Source: Desulfobacter postgatei 2ac9 (lineage in GTDB: Bacteria > Desulfobacterota > Desulfobacteria > Desulfobacterales > Desulfobacteraceae). From it: a DNA stretch of 64,000 nucleotides. The notes beneath the pieces were generated by a model. It was not told where the DNA came from. It saw nothing but the letters and a program-made list of their open reading frames with translations, and searched no databases. Shown in pieces: positions 46,061-54,695 of the stretch (positions are counted from its first letter, which is position 1; each line of letters opens with the position of its first letter). Location: assembly GCF_000233695.2 (NCBI RefSeq), contig NZ_CM001488.1:1347497-1411496 (forward strand). Reading direction: 5' to 3'. A program made the translations under genes and the position numbers.

Positions 46061-47983
46061 TTAACCCATAGATAGAATGGCGTCGCCCAAGGCTTTGCCA
46101 CCGTCATCTTCTTTAGGTTCATTGAACATACAGGTTAAAATAAGCACGTCTTCATTTCTTTCAGTTGTGATTTTATATGGCTGTTTATGAAAAAGGCTGA
46201 TCATACTTTTGTTATGTGAAGAAATATAGGCGGTCAGTCCTTTAATACCGTTGTCAATGGCCGCCTGATTGATTTTTTTCTGTAAGATCGTGGCAATTCC
46301 CATACCCTGGTATTCTTTTGATACGGAATAGGCAACTTCGGCCATGTTAGTGTTGGTGTTTCTGAAATATTCGCCCACGGCAATAACTTTTTCAAATCCC
46401 AGTTCGCCTATCGTAGCCACGATGGTCTGGTCATTGATATAATCAATGTCATAGGTGGTCTCAATTTGATCATAGGCAAAATTTCTTTTCTCATGAAAGA
46501 ACCTGGAAACGATATCTCCACGATTCATAGTGTAATAATGTTCCTGGATAAAGCGCTCATCCACCGGCTTTGCCGGTCTGAAGGTAATGGGAATATTTTT
46601 TATAATAATGGTTTCCTCATATTTAAACGGATAGATTCCTTTATTGGCCTGATTAAATTTGCGTTTACTGTCAACCAGACCCATTTCTTTGGCTGCGGCA
46701 AACAATTCATCCCTGAAATCCGGATGGGCAATGGAGACCAGGGCCATGACCCGTTCCTGAAGTGTTTTGCCGAAAAGATTCACCAGTCCGTATTCTGTCG
46801 CCACAAACCGGACATCTCCCCTTGGTACCACCACGGCGTGTTCTGCTAAACGGGGCACTATCCGGCTTTTTTGCCCGTGATCCATGGTAGATGTCATCAT
46901 GAGGATGGATTTTCCGCCTTTGGACATGGCCGCCCCCCGGGTAAAATCAAGCAGACCATTAATCCCTGTGTAATTGTTCAACGGCAGGGCATCGGCTGCG
47001 ACCTGGCCGGTGAGATCAATGGCCATGGCCGTGTTCAGGGTGACCATTTTATTGTGGCGACCAATGATTCCCGGATTGTTGACATAATCCGAGGGATAAA
47101 ATTCAATGGAAGGATTATCGTCAAGAAATTCATAAAGCTGCGGGGAGCCTACGGCTGCGCCGGCCACAAGCTTTCCGTTATTAAATCCTTTCTTTTTATT
47201 GGTAATCACCCCCATGGAGAAAAGGTGCATGCTTGCATCTGACAGGTATTGTGAATGAATCCCAATATCATTTTTATTTGACAAAGCCGTCTTAATTGCT
47301 TCAGTGGTTAAGCTGAGACTTGTCTGGATGGTTGAACCGTCTTCGATGAGACGTGAAATAAGTTTGGCAATAGCAATGCCGGACTCATGTTCAGGGGGCC
47401 GCTGGATGGTTAAAAGTGGGTCCTCATGTTCCACAATAAAATCAACATCATTAACATGAATAAAGCTTCTGCCCAGGACCCGGGGCATTTTGGGGTTAAC
47501 CTGGCATATGACAATATCAGCGGTTTCGCAGGCCGACAGATTAATATCCACGGAAATCCCAAGACTCATCCACCCAAAGTCATCGGGCGGCGTGGCCTGG
47601 ATCAGGGCTGCATTCAACGGCATGAGACCGGATTTGAACAGGTGCGGGATCTGGGATAGGTTTATCGGCGTAATAAATCGTTGATTTTTTTTTATAATGC
47701 TGCAACCGCAGGAACCTAAATAAAAGGATCTGATTTTGAACTGATGGGATGGGGACTCATTAGCGATAAGCGTTAACGGTCCATTTTCAATGTTGAGCAG
47801 GCGCACGATTTCAAGATCGATGAATCGTGTGGAGATTTCGGATAACTCTTGGACAAGATGCTGGGGTTCAGCACAGGATGAGCCTATAAATATGCGTTGA
47901 CCAGGCCGGATATGTTTCAGGGCCTCCTGGGCACTGCAACGTTTTTCTATATAGGAATCCGCCCAGTAAGTGGATTTTGCCAT
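46061..47983 (-). CDS. acetyl-CoA hydrolase/transferase fused to GNAT domain
   Basis: Protein of 640 residues from MAKSTYWADSY at 47983 behind GAGGAG. Residues 1-430 are a CoA-transferase family I enzyme (FIGSSCAEPQHLVQEL, DDFGWMSLGISVDINLSAC, VATEYGLVNLFGKT). Residues about 465-625 are a GNAT domain (VAYSVSKEYQGMGIATILQK). This fusion occurs in Desulfobacterota and is thought to move CoA between acetate, butyrate-type acids or related acyl groups. The role of the acetyltransferase half is unknown. Confidence 0.92.
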   Translation of the reverse strand: MAKSTYWADSYIEKRCSAQEALKHIRPGQRIFIGSSCAEPQHLVQELSEISTRFIDLEIVRLLNIENGPLTLIANESPSHQFKIRSFYLGSCGCSIIKKNQRFITPINLSQIPHLFKSGLMPLNAALIQATPPDDFGWMSLGISVDINLSACETADIVICQVNPKMPRVLGRSFIHVNDVDFIVEHEDPLLTIQRPPEHESGIAIAKLISRLIEDGSTIQTSLSLTTEAIKTALSNKNDIGIHSQYLSDASMHLFSMGVITNKKKGFNNGKLVAGAAVGSPQLYEFLDDNPSIEFYPSDYVNNPGIIGRHNKMVTLNTAMAIDLTGQVAADALPLNNYTGINGLLDFTRGAAMSKGGKSILMMTSTMDHGQKSRIVPRLAEHAVVVPRGDVRFVATEYGLVNLFGKTLQERVMALVSIAHPDFRDELFAAAKEMGLVDSKRKFNQANKGIYPFKYEETIIIKNIPITFRPAKPVDERFIQEHYYTMNRGDIVSRFFHEKRNFAYDQIETTYDIDYINDQTIVATIGELGFEKVIAVGEYFRNTNTNMAEVAYSVSKEYQGMGIATILQKKINQAAIDNGIKGLTAYISSHNKSMISLFHKQPYKITTERNEDVLILTCMFNEPKEDDGGKALGDAILSMG

Positions 47984-48065
47984 TATCAATCTCCTCGTGT
48001 TTATTGTCTGCTTGTAAACGGTTTTTATATTTCTTATATTAACATCATCAATCGAGATCCGAGTG

Positions 48066-50069
48066 CTATTGCCAGGATCTTTGTACTCTTAATCCGAGAT
48101 CCGGCCCATTTTGAAATGCCGTTTTAAGAAGAAATCCTTCCCTGTGAATCTCATTGCCGATGATCGCGATCAAATCCTCGGGCCTCAGAATAAAATTTGG
48201 ATCAGGGTTTGGATTCAGCCGCCCATTGCGGACAACCCCAACAACAGATACGCCGGTTGTTTTACGTATCTGGCTCTGGGCGATGGATCGGTTTGCCAGA
48301 CAACTTTCCGAAGGCAACCGAATCCATTGTAAATCAAACTGGTGTTCAGCACCGCGCAATTGCGAAAGCGTATGATAACGATCATCCGTATTTAATACAT
48401 CGGCATATAATTCCTGCCGGATGGTATCCGTAATGCTTTGAATTTCCGTTGGTTGAACTTGTAGATGGAGCAATGCCTGCCGTGTTATTTCTATACTCCC
48501 TTCAAACTCAGGAATGGCCACACCTGAAACGCCTAGCGCTTTCATCTCGTTGAAACAATCAGGGTTTGGCGTCCTGGCAACAACGGCTATTTGGTGATTT
48601 AGTTGTTTTGCCGTTATAATAATTGACCGGCCCGTTAAAATATCCGGAATGGTTAATATGAGAAGCGATGCTGTTGTGACTCCGGCAGCGTCAAGGACGC
48701 CCTCGTGACCGGCATCTCCGTATACAACAGCCATGCCGGCCTCTTTAATTTTTTCAAAACGTCTGTGATCAATTTCAACCACAATAAACGGCAGCGCCAC
48801 ACGGTTTAATGCGCAGGCGATCTGATACCCGACTCTCCCGCCCCCCACAATAATGGCGTGTTTTTTATATCCCGGGTCCGGAATATTTGACGTTTCAAGT
48901 TTTTCCTGACCCAACCTGCGTTTTTTAAAGGCATAAACTCTGGCGGTCTGCCCTGAAACCAGGGGCGTGAGAACCATTGACAGGATTGTTGCAGTTAAAA
49001 CAAGAGAATACAAGTGATTGTCTATGGAGCCGGTCGATACCCCCAGCCTGGCAAGAACAAAAGAAAACTCCCCTATTTGAAAAAGACCCATCCCGACAGC
49101 CAATGGGATGACGCTGTGGTAGTTAAAAATCCGTGATATGAATGCAAAAATCAATCCCTTTCCAATACAGACAGCCAGGACAATCCAAATGATTTCTTTG
49201 GCATGATTGAATAAAAATAACGGATCAAAGAGCATACCGACGGATGAAAAGAATAACAACCCGAACAGGTCTCTTAAGGAAATAATATCACTTAGTGCCT
49301 GGTGTCCGTAATCAGACTCACTTAAAACCATTCCGGCTACAAAAGCACCAAAAGCAAAAGACAGGCCTGACAGATAGGTGAGATAGCCCACGCCTAAACC
49401 GATCGCTGTAATGGATAATAAAAACAATTCTCTTGATCCAAGCCTGGCGATATACGACATCATCTTTGGAAGCAGTCGTGTACCCAAAAAAATCATACCC
49501 GTAAGAAATCCGCCGGCTTTAATTGCGGCAAAACCGAGCACAGGCAGGCCAACGGTTGGATCATTCAATTGCGGCAGAATAATCATCATCGGGATGACCG
49601 CCAGATCCTGGGCAATCAGCATCCCGATCATCACTTTGCTTGACAGGGTCCCCAGCCATCCCTGATTCATTAATGTTTTTAAAAGCACCATGGTGCTTGA
49701 AAGAGAAATCAAGGCCCCTAACCAAAGCGACGGCTTCCATGGCAGACCCAGCAGGGTTCCAATTCCGAAGCCAAGTCCAATGGTGAGAAAAATTTGAATC
49801 GGGGTCCCAATCAGTGCGATTTTTTTCACCGGTTTCAGGTCTTTAAGTGAGAACTCAAGCCCCAAGGCAAACAGCAAAAGCGCAATGCCGATCTCGGCAA
49901 GCAGTTCAATTTCGTGAAGGCCTGAGACTGTTAAGCCCCCTGTATGCGGTCCCAGAACGACACCCGCCAGGATATAACCCAGAATAAGGGGCTGTCCCAT
50001 TCTTTGCATAATTAAACCACAAAAAAATGCAGCGACTACGAGGAGAATTATATCTGTTGCTATGCCCAT
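48066..50069 (-). CDS. KefB/CPA2-type cation:proton antiporter with RCK domain
   Basis: Protein of 667 residues. About twelve membrane helices cover residues 1-380 ([55 protein letters not shown]). A TrkA-N NAD-binding domain follows ([18 protein letters not shown] near residue 405, [11 protein letters not shown]), then a TrkA-C domain (about 590-650). It is expected to exchange K+ or Na+ for protons with control by nucleotide binding. It lies in the minus-strand stress block. Confidence 0.93.
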   Translation of the reverse strand: MGIATDIILLVVAAFFCGLIMQRMGQPLILGYILAGVVLGPHTGGLTVSGLHEIELLAEIGIALLLFALGLEFSLKDLKPVKKIALIGTPIQIFLTIGLGFGIGTLLGLPWKPSLWLGALISLSSTMVLLKTLMNQGWLGTLSSKVMIGMLIAQDLAVIPMMIILPQLNDPTVGLPVLGFAAIKAGGFLTGMIFLGTRLLPKMMSYIARLGSRELFLLSITAIGLGVGYLTYLSGLSFAFGAFVAGMVLSESDYGHQALSDIISLRDLFGLLFFSSVGMLFDPLFLFNHAKEIIWIVLAVCIGKGLIFAFISRIFNYHSVIPLAVGMGLFQIGEFSFVLARLGVSTGSIDNHLYSLVLTATILSMVLTPLVSGQTARVYAFKKRRLGQEKLETSNIPDPGYKKHAIIVGGGRVGYQIACALNRVALPFIVVEIDHRRFEKIKEAGMAVVYGDAGHEGVLDAAGVTTASLLILTIPDILTGRSIIITAKQLNHQIAVVARTPNPDCFNEMKALGVSGVAIPEFEGSIEITRQALLHLQVQPTEIQSITDTIRQELYADVLNTDDRYHTLSQLRGAEHQFDLQWIRLPSESCLANRSIAQSQIRKTTGVSVVGVVRNGRLNPNPDPNFILRPEDLIAIIGNEIHREGFLLKTAFQNGPDLGLRVQRSWQ

Positions 50070-50123
50070 GTCTTTTTATAATTTAATATGAATCAGTGAA
50101 TTCCGGACGGCTTTGTTTTAAAT

Positions 50124-50197
50124 CCAGATTTTTATTATCAAAACAACTTACGCCCCAGCACCTCTCTAAAAGAGCTTCTAACCGCTCTAAATCAAAT
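50124..50197 (-). repeat. 74-bp duplicated piece of the rnk-like gene
   Basis: Identical except for one base to 51126-51199, which lies inside the rnk-like gene. The copy encodes FDLERLEALLERCWGVSCFD out of context. Its edge creates the stop codon (TGA at 50192-50194) of the cyclic-nucleotide-binding gene. Copies are 1002 bp apart in direct orientation. Confidence 0.9.
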
Positions 50198-50596
50198 GAT
50201 CTGGGTAAAAATTTTGACGCTAAGCAATGAATGCAATTTAAAAATTTTTCTAATGTCGCTGTTATGTAAAACCAAAACAGTGGTGTCGAATTCGGCCTTT
50301 GCAGACGTGGAGCGCGGAGAATCATCCATCAAGGACCCCTCCCCTAAGAAATCATATTTCCCAAAAGAGGTGATGGTTTTCTTCTCACCGTATGGGGTAG
50401 TCACAAAAAGCACTACATCTCCTTGATATATAAGAAAAATGCTGTCCGGCTGGGTGTTCTGCTGAAACAAAAAGTCACCCTTTTCGAATATACGGATCTC
50501 ACTTATACTAGCCAGAGATTCAAGTTCGTCACGACTGAGGTTTTTGAAAAGAGTAACTTTTTCTAAAAAGTTAATTTGATCCATCCTCGAAATCAT
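50192..50596 (-). CDS. cyclic nucleotide-binding domain protein, truncated
   Basis: Protein of 134 residues from MISRMDQINFLEKV behind AGGAG. It shows a cNMP-binding fold: LFKNLSRDELESLASISEIR, IFEKGDFLFQQNTQPDS, LIYQGDVVLFV and FLGEGSLMDDSPRSTSAKA. The binding-cassette Glu (GEGS) and Arg (PRSTSA) are present. It ends just inside the 74-bp duplicated segment, so the original C-terminus (perhaps a helix-turn-helix or other output) has been replaced by a stop. It may now act as a simple cNMP sensor or be non-functional. Confidence 0.8.
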   Translation of the reverse strand: MISRMDQINFLEKVTLFKNLSRDELESLASISEIRIFEKGDFLFQQNTQPDSIFLIYQGDVVLFVTTPYGEKKTITSFGKYDFLGEGSLMDDSPRSTSAKAEFDTTVLVLHNSDIRKIFKLHSLLSVKIFTQII

Positions 50597-50811
50597 TCCA
50601 TATTCTCCTGATTTTATGTTTTTACCATTGTACCTGTACCGGATAACATTAACTGTACAATATGAATTCAACCGATTAATTTATATATCCCCTAAAAGTT
50701 GCAGTGATATCTTGAAATACTTTTAAATTAAATGGGTTGCATAATTTTAAATTCATCAATTTTCTGATAAAACTTCAACAAATACAGTCGATTGTGATAG
50801 GGTTTCATTGT

Positions 50812-51225
50812 TTAGGTATCAAACTGTCCGGCGGTTTCAGGTTGGAAATGAATTTCAACAAATCTTATTTGTCTATGCCCTGAAGGTGCTGCCCATTCGA
50901 TGGATTCGCCGACCCGGTGCCCTAAAACAGCCGTTCCAATGGGAGCCAGGATAGAGATTTTATTACCATCAATATCGGCATGTTCCGGAAAGACAAGGGT
51001 ATATGTCTCTGTTTTATTTGTCGCCTCATTCTCAATAGTAAAGGTTGAGTTCATAGTAATAATTGTCCCGGGAATATACTCAGGGGGAACAACGATACAG
51101 TTTAATATTTTTTTTTGCAGGGCTTCCAGATTTTTATTATCAAAACAACTTACGTCCCAGCACCTCTCTAAAAGAGCTTCTAACCGCTCTAAATCAAATT
51201 CGGTTATTAAGAATTCCTTTTCCAT
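50812..51225 (-). CDS. Rnk/GreA-GreB family RNA polymerase-binding factor
   Basis: Protein of 137 residues. The N-terminal helix (EFDLERLEALLERC, ending in DNKNLEALQKKIL) is short. The C-terminal FKBP-like domain is typical of Rnk and GreA (VPPEYIPGTIITMNSTFTIE, ISILAPIGTAVLGHRVGESI, IEWAAPSGHRQIRFVEIHFQ). Rnk binds RNA polymerase but lacks the long Gre coiled coil. AAGGAAA precedes the ATG. A partial copy of its 5' part lies 1 kb downstream. Confidence 0.88.
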   Translation of the reverse strand: MEKEFLITEFDLERLEALLERCWDVSCFDNKNLEALQKKILNCIVVPPEYIPGTIITMNSTFTIENEATNKTETYTLVFPEHADIDGNKISILAPIGTAVLGHRVGESIEWAAPSGHRQIRFVEIHFQPETAGQFDT

Positions 51226-51240
51226 TTCAATTTCCTTGTA

Positions 51241-51462
51241 TTACACGCTATTTCTTGATTCAAATGGTTCAGTAGTTTCAAATTTTCTGATTTTATGCTT
51301 TCTGCCTTTCCCGGGCTGAATCGTCGTGCCACAAAATTTGCATTTTACAGATTGACGCCTTTTGCTGAAGGCCACAATTTGAACAGTTAAACACTTTGGG
51401 CACGACACTCGTTTAAGAGGCACACTGGTCCCTATGCTTCCAGTCAGAAAAAATGAACTCAT
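51241..51462 (-). CDS. small zinc-ribbon protein
   Basis: Protein of 73 residues with CPKCLTVQ and CKFCGTT (two C-x2-C knuckles) separated by 16 residues, plus a basic tail (GKGRKHKIRKF). GGAGGGCG precedes the ATG, which directly abuts the stop of the upstream gene. It probably binds nucleic acid or protein in the stress operon; function unknown. Confidence 0.75.
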   Translation of the reverse strand: MSSFFLTGSIGTSVPLKRVSCPKCLTVQIVAFSKRRQSVKCKFCGTTIQPGKGRKHKIRKFETTEPFESRNSV

Positions 51463-51693
51463 TTATACGCCCTCCTGATCGAACAATCCCGGTTTTTCTC
51501 CAGGCAAAAACATCGCCTCGGCTCTTTTGAGTTGTTTAACATCATTCAAGGATGCCGCAGTATCATTGAAGACATATTCCAAGGCATACTCTTCGCAAAA
51601 CCAAACAGGTTCTTTTTTCTTTTTATAATAAAAACAGTGATGAATATTCGTACAATTGATGCAAAGATCCATTTGTTCATTTTTTAAAATCAT
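51463..51693 (-). CDS. small Cys-rich protein
   Basis: Protein of 76 residues from MILKNEQMDLCINCTN, behind GAAGGTGG. C-INC-TNIHHC then WFCEEYALEYV provides four Cys and two His that may hold a metal. It lies between two other zinc-ribbon genes in the same operon. Function unknown; such trios recur beside stress regulators in Desulfobacterota as far as the layout suggests. Confidence 0.7.
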   Translation of the reverse strand: MILKNEQMDLCINCTNIHHCFYYKKKKEPVWFCEEYALEYVFNDTAASLNDVKQLKRAEAMFLPGEKPGLFDQEGV

Positions 51694-51748
51694 ATTGCCA
51701 CCTTCATAATATTTTCGTGTTCCTTGAAACTTTATATGGTTCAAACAG

Positions 51749-51988
51749 TCATCCGATTGGCTCTTTTCCAGGAACTGATGGCGATTCTCTTCTTTTTAGA
51801 CCCAGAGAAGAGTTTCCGTCTGACTCAATGAGCCGGTTGCAATTGGGACAGGTCATTCTCAATGTTTTAACGTTCCCCTTAAACAGCTGTTTTTGGCAAT
51901 ACGGGCAAAAATACCAAGTTGATATATTCTCGGCTGATTCCATATCCTTTAAATGCATCTTGTTCATGGTCTCCATATTAATGATCAT
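51749..51988 (-). CDS. zinc-ribbon protein
   Basis: Protein of 79 residues with WYFCPYCQKQLFKG and MTCPNCNRLIES (two C-x2-C pairs about 17 apart). The start at 51988 is likely; ATG codons also occur at residues 5 and 8. It is the first small gene after the HEAT-repeat gene in the sigma-54-controlled operon. Confidence 0.75.
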   Translation of the reverse strand: MIINMETMNKMHLKDMESAENISTWYFCPYCQKQLFKGNVKTLRMTCPNCNRLIESDGNSSLGLKRRESPSVPGKEPIG

Positions 51989-52035
51989 TATTCGCCTGAC
52001 ACGCTCCTTGTCCTAAAAATCTAAGTGTGTGCCAA

Positions 52036-52488
52036 TCAAACCGTTGCAGCAACCTTTTGGATCTGTTCATATGTAACGTCCAACACATCATGGAAAATCG
52101 GCGGTACCGGCGAAGACAATAATGCCGATACCTCGTGGTTCGCCTCATTGATGCACACCCGGACAAGGTTCTTGTTGAGCTCTTTGTTCTCCATAATCAC
52201 CGAAACCAGCGTTGATAAAACCTCGGTCGCCATAATGCGGATGTTATAGTAAAGATCATCCCGTTTAATCAGCTGGACGATCTGTTTTACCGTCTCAATG
52301 GAAGGCTTTCTTAATGTCACGGCAGCCTCAACAGCAGCTTCACGCAGTCGCCAGTTTTTGTCATAACGAAGTAGCCGGATTAACTCATCCTGATGATCGT
52401 CCAGGCTTCCCGAATCTCTCAAACGGTGCAGCGTGTCCAGCGCATACCCCCAGTCCATTAGATTTCCAAAAATGTGATCTTTCATCAT
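52036..52488 (-). CDS. HEAT-repeat protein
   Basis: Protein of 150 residues (or one fewer if the second ATG at 52485 is used, which is better spaced from GGAGGG). About three HEAT repeats: DELIRLLRYDKNWRLREAAV, IVQLIKRDDLYYNIRIMATE, and LVRVCINEANHEVSALL. HEAT proteins bind partners. It is the first gene behind the predicted sigma-54 promoter and probably leads the operon of zinc-ribbon, Rnk-like and antiporter genes. Confidence 0.8.
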   Translation of the reverse strand: MMKDHIFGNLMDWGYALDTLHRLRDSGSLDDHQDELIRLLRYDKNWRLREAAVEAAVTLRKPSIETVKQIVQLIKRDDLYYNIRIMATEVLSTLVSVIMENKELNKNLVRVCINEANHEVSALLSSPVPPIFHDVLDVTYEQIQKVAATV

Positions 52489-52664
52489 CCCTCCAGTTAA
52501 AAAACAGACTGACTATCAGCCTCCCGGATTTTCTGCATTAACGGCCATGGGCCGACCTGGTCTATCAGCACCAAGATTCAACTCACAACGAAACATGAAA
52601 GTAATTCAATAAATTATTTTAAATTTCATATAAAAACGCTGCCTATTGTTCTGGTTATGGTAAG

Positions 52665-52680
52665 AGCAAAGAGTGTACCA
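52665..52680 (-). promoter_or_regulatory. sigma-54 promoter for the HEAT-repeat operon
   Basis: On the minus strand TGGTAC-ACTCT-TTGCT matches the -24/-12 consensus TGGCAC-N5-TTGC at all but one of the key bases, with exact spacing of the GG and GC pairs. The start site would be about 52653, 165 nt before the HEAT gene. Confidence 0.65.
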
Positions 52681-52746
52681 AGATCTGGATTCTATTTAAA
52701 ACATTGAAAGTACAAGGTTTTATGATTAATGCGAATTTGAAAACCG

Positions 52747-52781
52747 TTGCATCGGTGTCGCAGAATGCAACACCGATGCAA
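52747..52781. promoter_or_regulatory. 12-bp dyad, probable enhancer for the NtrC-type regulator
   Basis: TTGCATCGGTGT (52747-52758) is the exact inverse of 52770-52781, with an 11-bp spacer. Its centre lies about 110 bp upstream of the predicted start site, the usual distance for a bacterial enhancer-binding protein. The adjacent NtrC-type regulator is the obvious binder. Confidence 0.6.
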
Positions 52782-52884
52782 ATTGCACCAAAAGGTGTGT
52801 AATTGACTTTAGATGAGTGGACTTTCCTTCATTACCGGTGGATTGCCCTGATAATTTTATGACTCCCCAACGTTGGGGTAATCA

Positions 52885-54231
52885 TTAAATTTTGAATCGT
52901 TTCATAATCCGATAAAGCGTAGAGCGATTGATACCCAGAATTTTGGAGGCCTCGGTTTTATTACCTCCGGTGGATTCCAGCACTTCCTCAATGTGCGTTC
53001 TGTTCATCTGATCCAATGAATTGATATTCCTGCGAGGGGGTCTTGAGACAGAGTGTCTGAAAATGCTGGGAAGGCTTTCTACTGTTAACGCAGGGGTTTC
53101 TTCGAATAAAGTAGCTCTTTCGATAATGTTTTCTAACTCTCTCACATTTCCGGGCCAATTGTATTTTTCCATCAATTTTAAGGCATCGTAGGATATTTGA
53201 TCAATCTGCTTGTTGTTCTGGGCAGCATAACGTCTCAAAAAATAAAAGGCCAACAGCGCAATGTCCTCAATGCGTTCACGCAATGGCGGTAAACTGATGG
53301 TGACAACATTAAGTCTATAGTACAAATCTTCTCTGAAGCGACCTTTTTCGACCATATCCTCAAGATTTCTATTAGTGGCAGCGATAATTCGAACCTGAAC
53401 GATCTTCCGTTCAAATGATCCTACTGGTCGGATTTCTCCACTCTCAATAGCTCTTAGAAGGGTTTGTTGAAGCCCTTTGCCAATATCCCCGATTTCATCA
53501 AGGAACAAGGTGCCCCCGTTGGCAGCCTCAAAAAAACCCTGCTTATCCGATATCGCTCCGGTATATGCGCCTTTAACATGTCCGAATAATTCACTGCTCA
53601 TCAAATTTTCATTGATTGCGGCACAATTGACCGGGATGTAGGGTTTTGCTGCCCTGTCTCCATTATAATGTATGGCCTTTGCCACCAGTTCTTTTCCGGT
53701 ACCGGTTTCGCCACAAATCAGTACTGTGCTTTTGGAATCTTTTACATGGTGGATAGTTTTAAAAACCGCCATCATTGAGGGGCTGTTCCCTATGATATTA
53801 TCAAAGGAATATTCCTGTTTTAACTGACGTTTTAAATGGATATTATCGATGAGCAGGGATTTTTTCTCCAACGTCTTTTTGACTACAACTTTGAGTTCTT
53901 CCATATCAAAGGGTTTCAGAATATAATCTTCAGCCCCTTCTTTCATGGCAGAAACGGCTGTATCTACTGTGCCATATGCTGTGATCATGATAAACATGAT
54001 ACCAGCATCGTATTTTTTTGCTGCTTTTAAAACCTGCTTACCGTCAATGCCAGGCAGTTTTAAATCTGAAATCACCAGATCAAATGAATGCTGCTTGATC
54101 TGTTTCAGGGCTTGTTCTCCGGACTTTGTGGAATATACATCGTACCCCATTTTTTTAATGACATGTACCAAGCCTCTGTTTAAAGTCACATCATCTTCCA
54201 CGATTAATATTTTAAACGGAACCACACTCAT
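52885..54231 (-). CDS. sigma-54-dependent response regulator (NtrC/AtoC type)
   Basis: Protein of 448 residues. Receiver domain: [13 protein letters not shown], phospho-Asp in [13 protein letters not shown], Lys in YILKPFD. AAA+ domain: [15 protein letters not shown] (Walker A), [15 protein letters not shown] (GAFTGA loop, here GAYTGA), [11 protein letters not shown] (Walker B). A Fis-type HTH lies at the end ([20 protein letters not shown]). It activates sigma-54 promoters by ATP hydrolysis. The upstream kinase gene is truncated, so its signal input is unclear. Confidence 0.96.
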   Translation of the reverse strand: MSVVPFKILIVEDDVTLNRGLVHVIKKMGYDVYSTKSGEQALKQIKQHSFDLVISDLKLPGIDGKQVLKAAKKYDAGIMFIMITAYGTVDTAVSAMKEGAEDYILKPFDMEELKVVVKKTLEKKSLLIDNIHLKRQLKQEYSFDNIIGNSPSMMAVFKTIHHVKDSKSTVLICGETGTGKELVAKAIHYNGDRAAKPYIPVNCAAINENLMSSELFGHVKGAYTGAISDKQGFFEAANGGTLFLDEIGDIGKGLQQTLLRAIESGEIRPVGSFERKIVQVRIIAATNRNLEDMVEKGRFREDLYYRLNVVTISLPPLRERIEDIALLAFYFLRRYAAQNNKQIDQISYDALKLMEKYNWPGNVRELENIIERATLFEETPALTVESLPSIFRHSVSRPPRRNINSLDQMNRTHIEEVLESTGGNKTEASKILGINRSTLYRIMKRFKI

Positions 54232-54237
54232 ATTTTT

Positions 54238-54678
54238 CTAGCCCCCAGTTGGAAGTTCAAGGGTGAAATTTGTCCCAGGTTTGCTCGCATCGTCCTGGGT
54301 TGCACTGACCACCTTTAAATCACCGCCCAGTTTCCTTGCCATTTCATAACTGATAAAAAGTCCCAAGCCCGTTCCCTCCCCCGGCTTTTTGGTTGAATAG
54401 AACGGATTAAATATATTTGACATATCCTCCTGGCAGATACCGATACCGGAATCTGTCACCTCAATTTTTACCAGTTTCAAGACTGGAATATAGCGGGTGC
54501 TCAATGTAAGAACGCCGCCATCAGGCATGGCCTCGATGGCGTTTGCCACAAGATTCGTAATGATGGACTGCAGGGTGCTGGGATCTGCCAAAACATCTGG
54601 GATATCAGGCCTTAAAGTCATTTCAACATGAATATTTTTTGCGTCACAGTAAAGCAAAGCTTTGCATAATCGTTCCAT
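54238..54678 (-). pseudogene. histidine kinase remnant, ATPase domain only
   Basis: 146 codons covering only the HATPase: N box NLVANAIEAMPDGG, G1 EVTDSGIGIC, F/G2 FNPFYSTKKPGEGTGLGL. The sensor and the HisKA phosphoacceptor are absent, and the SLC13-like gene ends 18 bp upstream. The 5' part was probably deleted in a rearrangement. It lies 6 bp before the regulator gene, so it was its cognate kinase. Catalytic activity on another dimerisation domain is conceivable. Confidence 0.85.
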
Positions 54679-54695
54679 TGCGCCTCAAACCCCAA

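Larger units (their letters stand above)
52489..52884. other. 396-bp control region between regulator and HEAT genes
   Basis: No gene. It contains the sigma-54 promoter at 52665-52680 and the dyad at 52747-52781 (both listed), plus a small GCACC/GGTGT hairpin near 52785. Confidence 0.6.

Noticed and set aside
52785..52800. Terminator for the response regulator gene
   Set aside because: The small GCACC/GGTGT hairpin has no T run on either strand.
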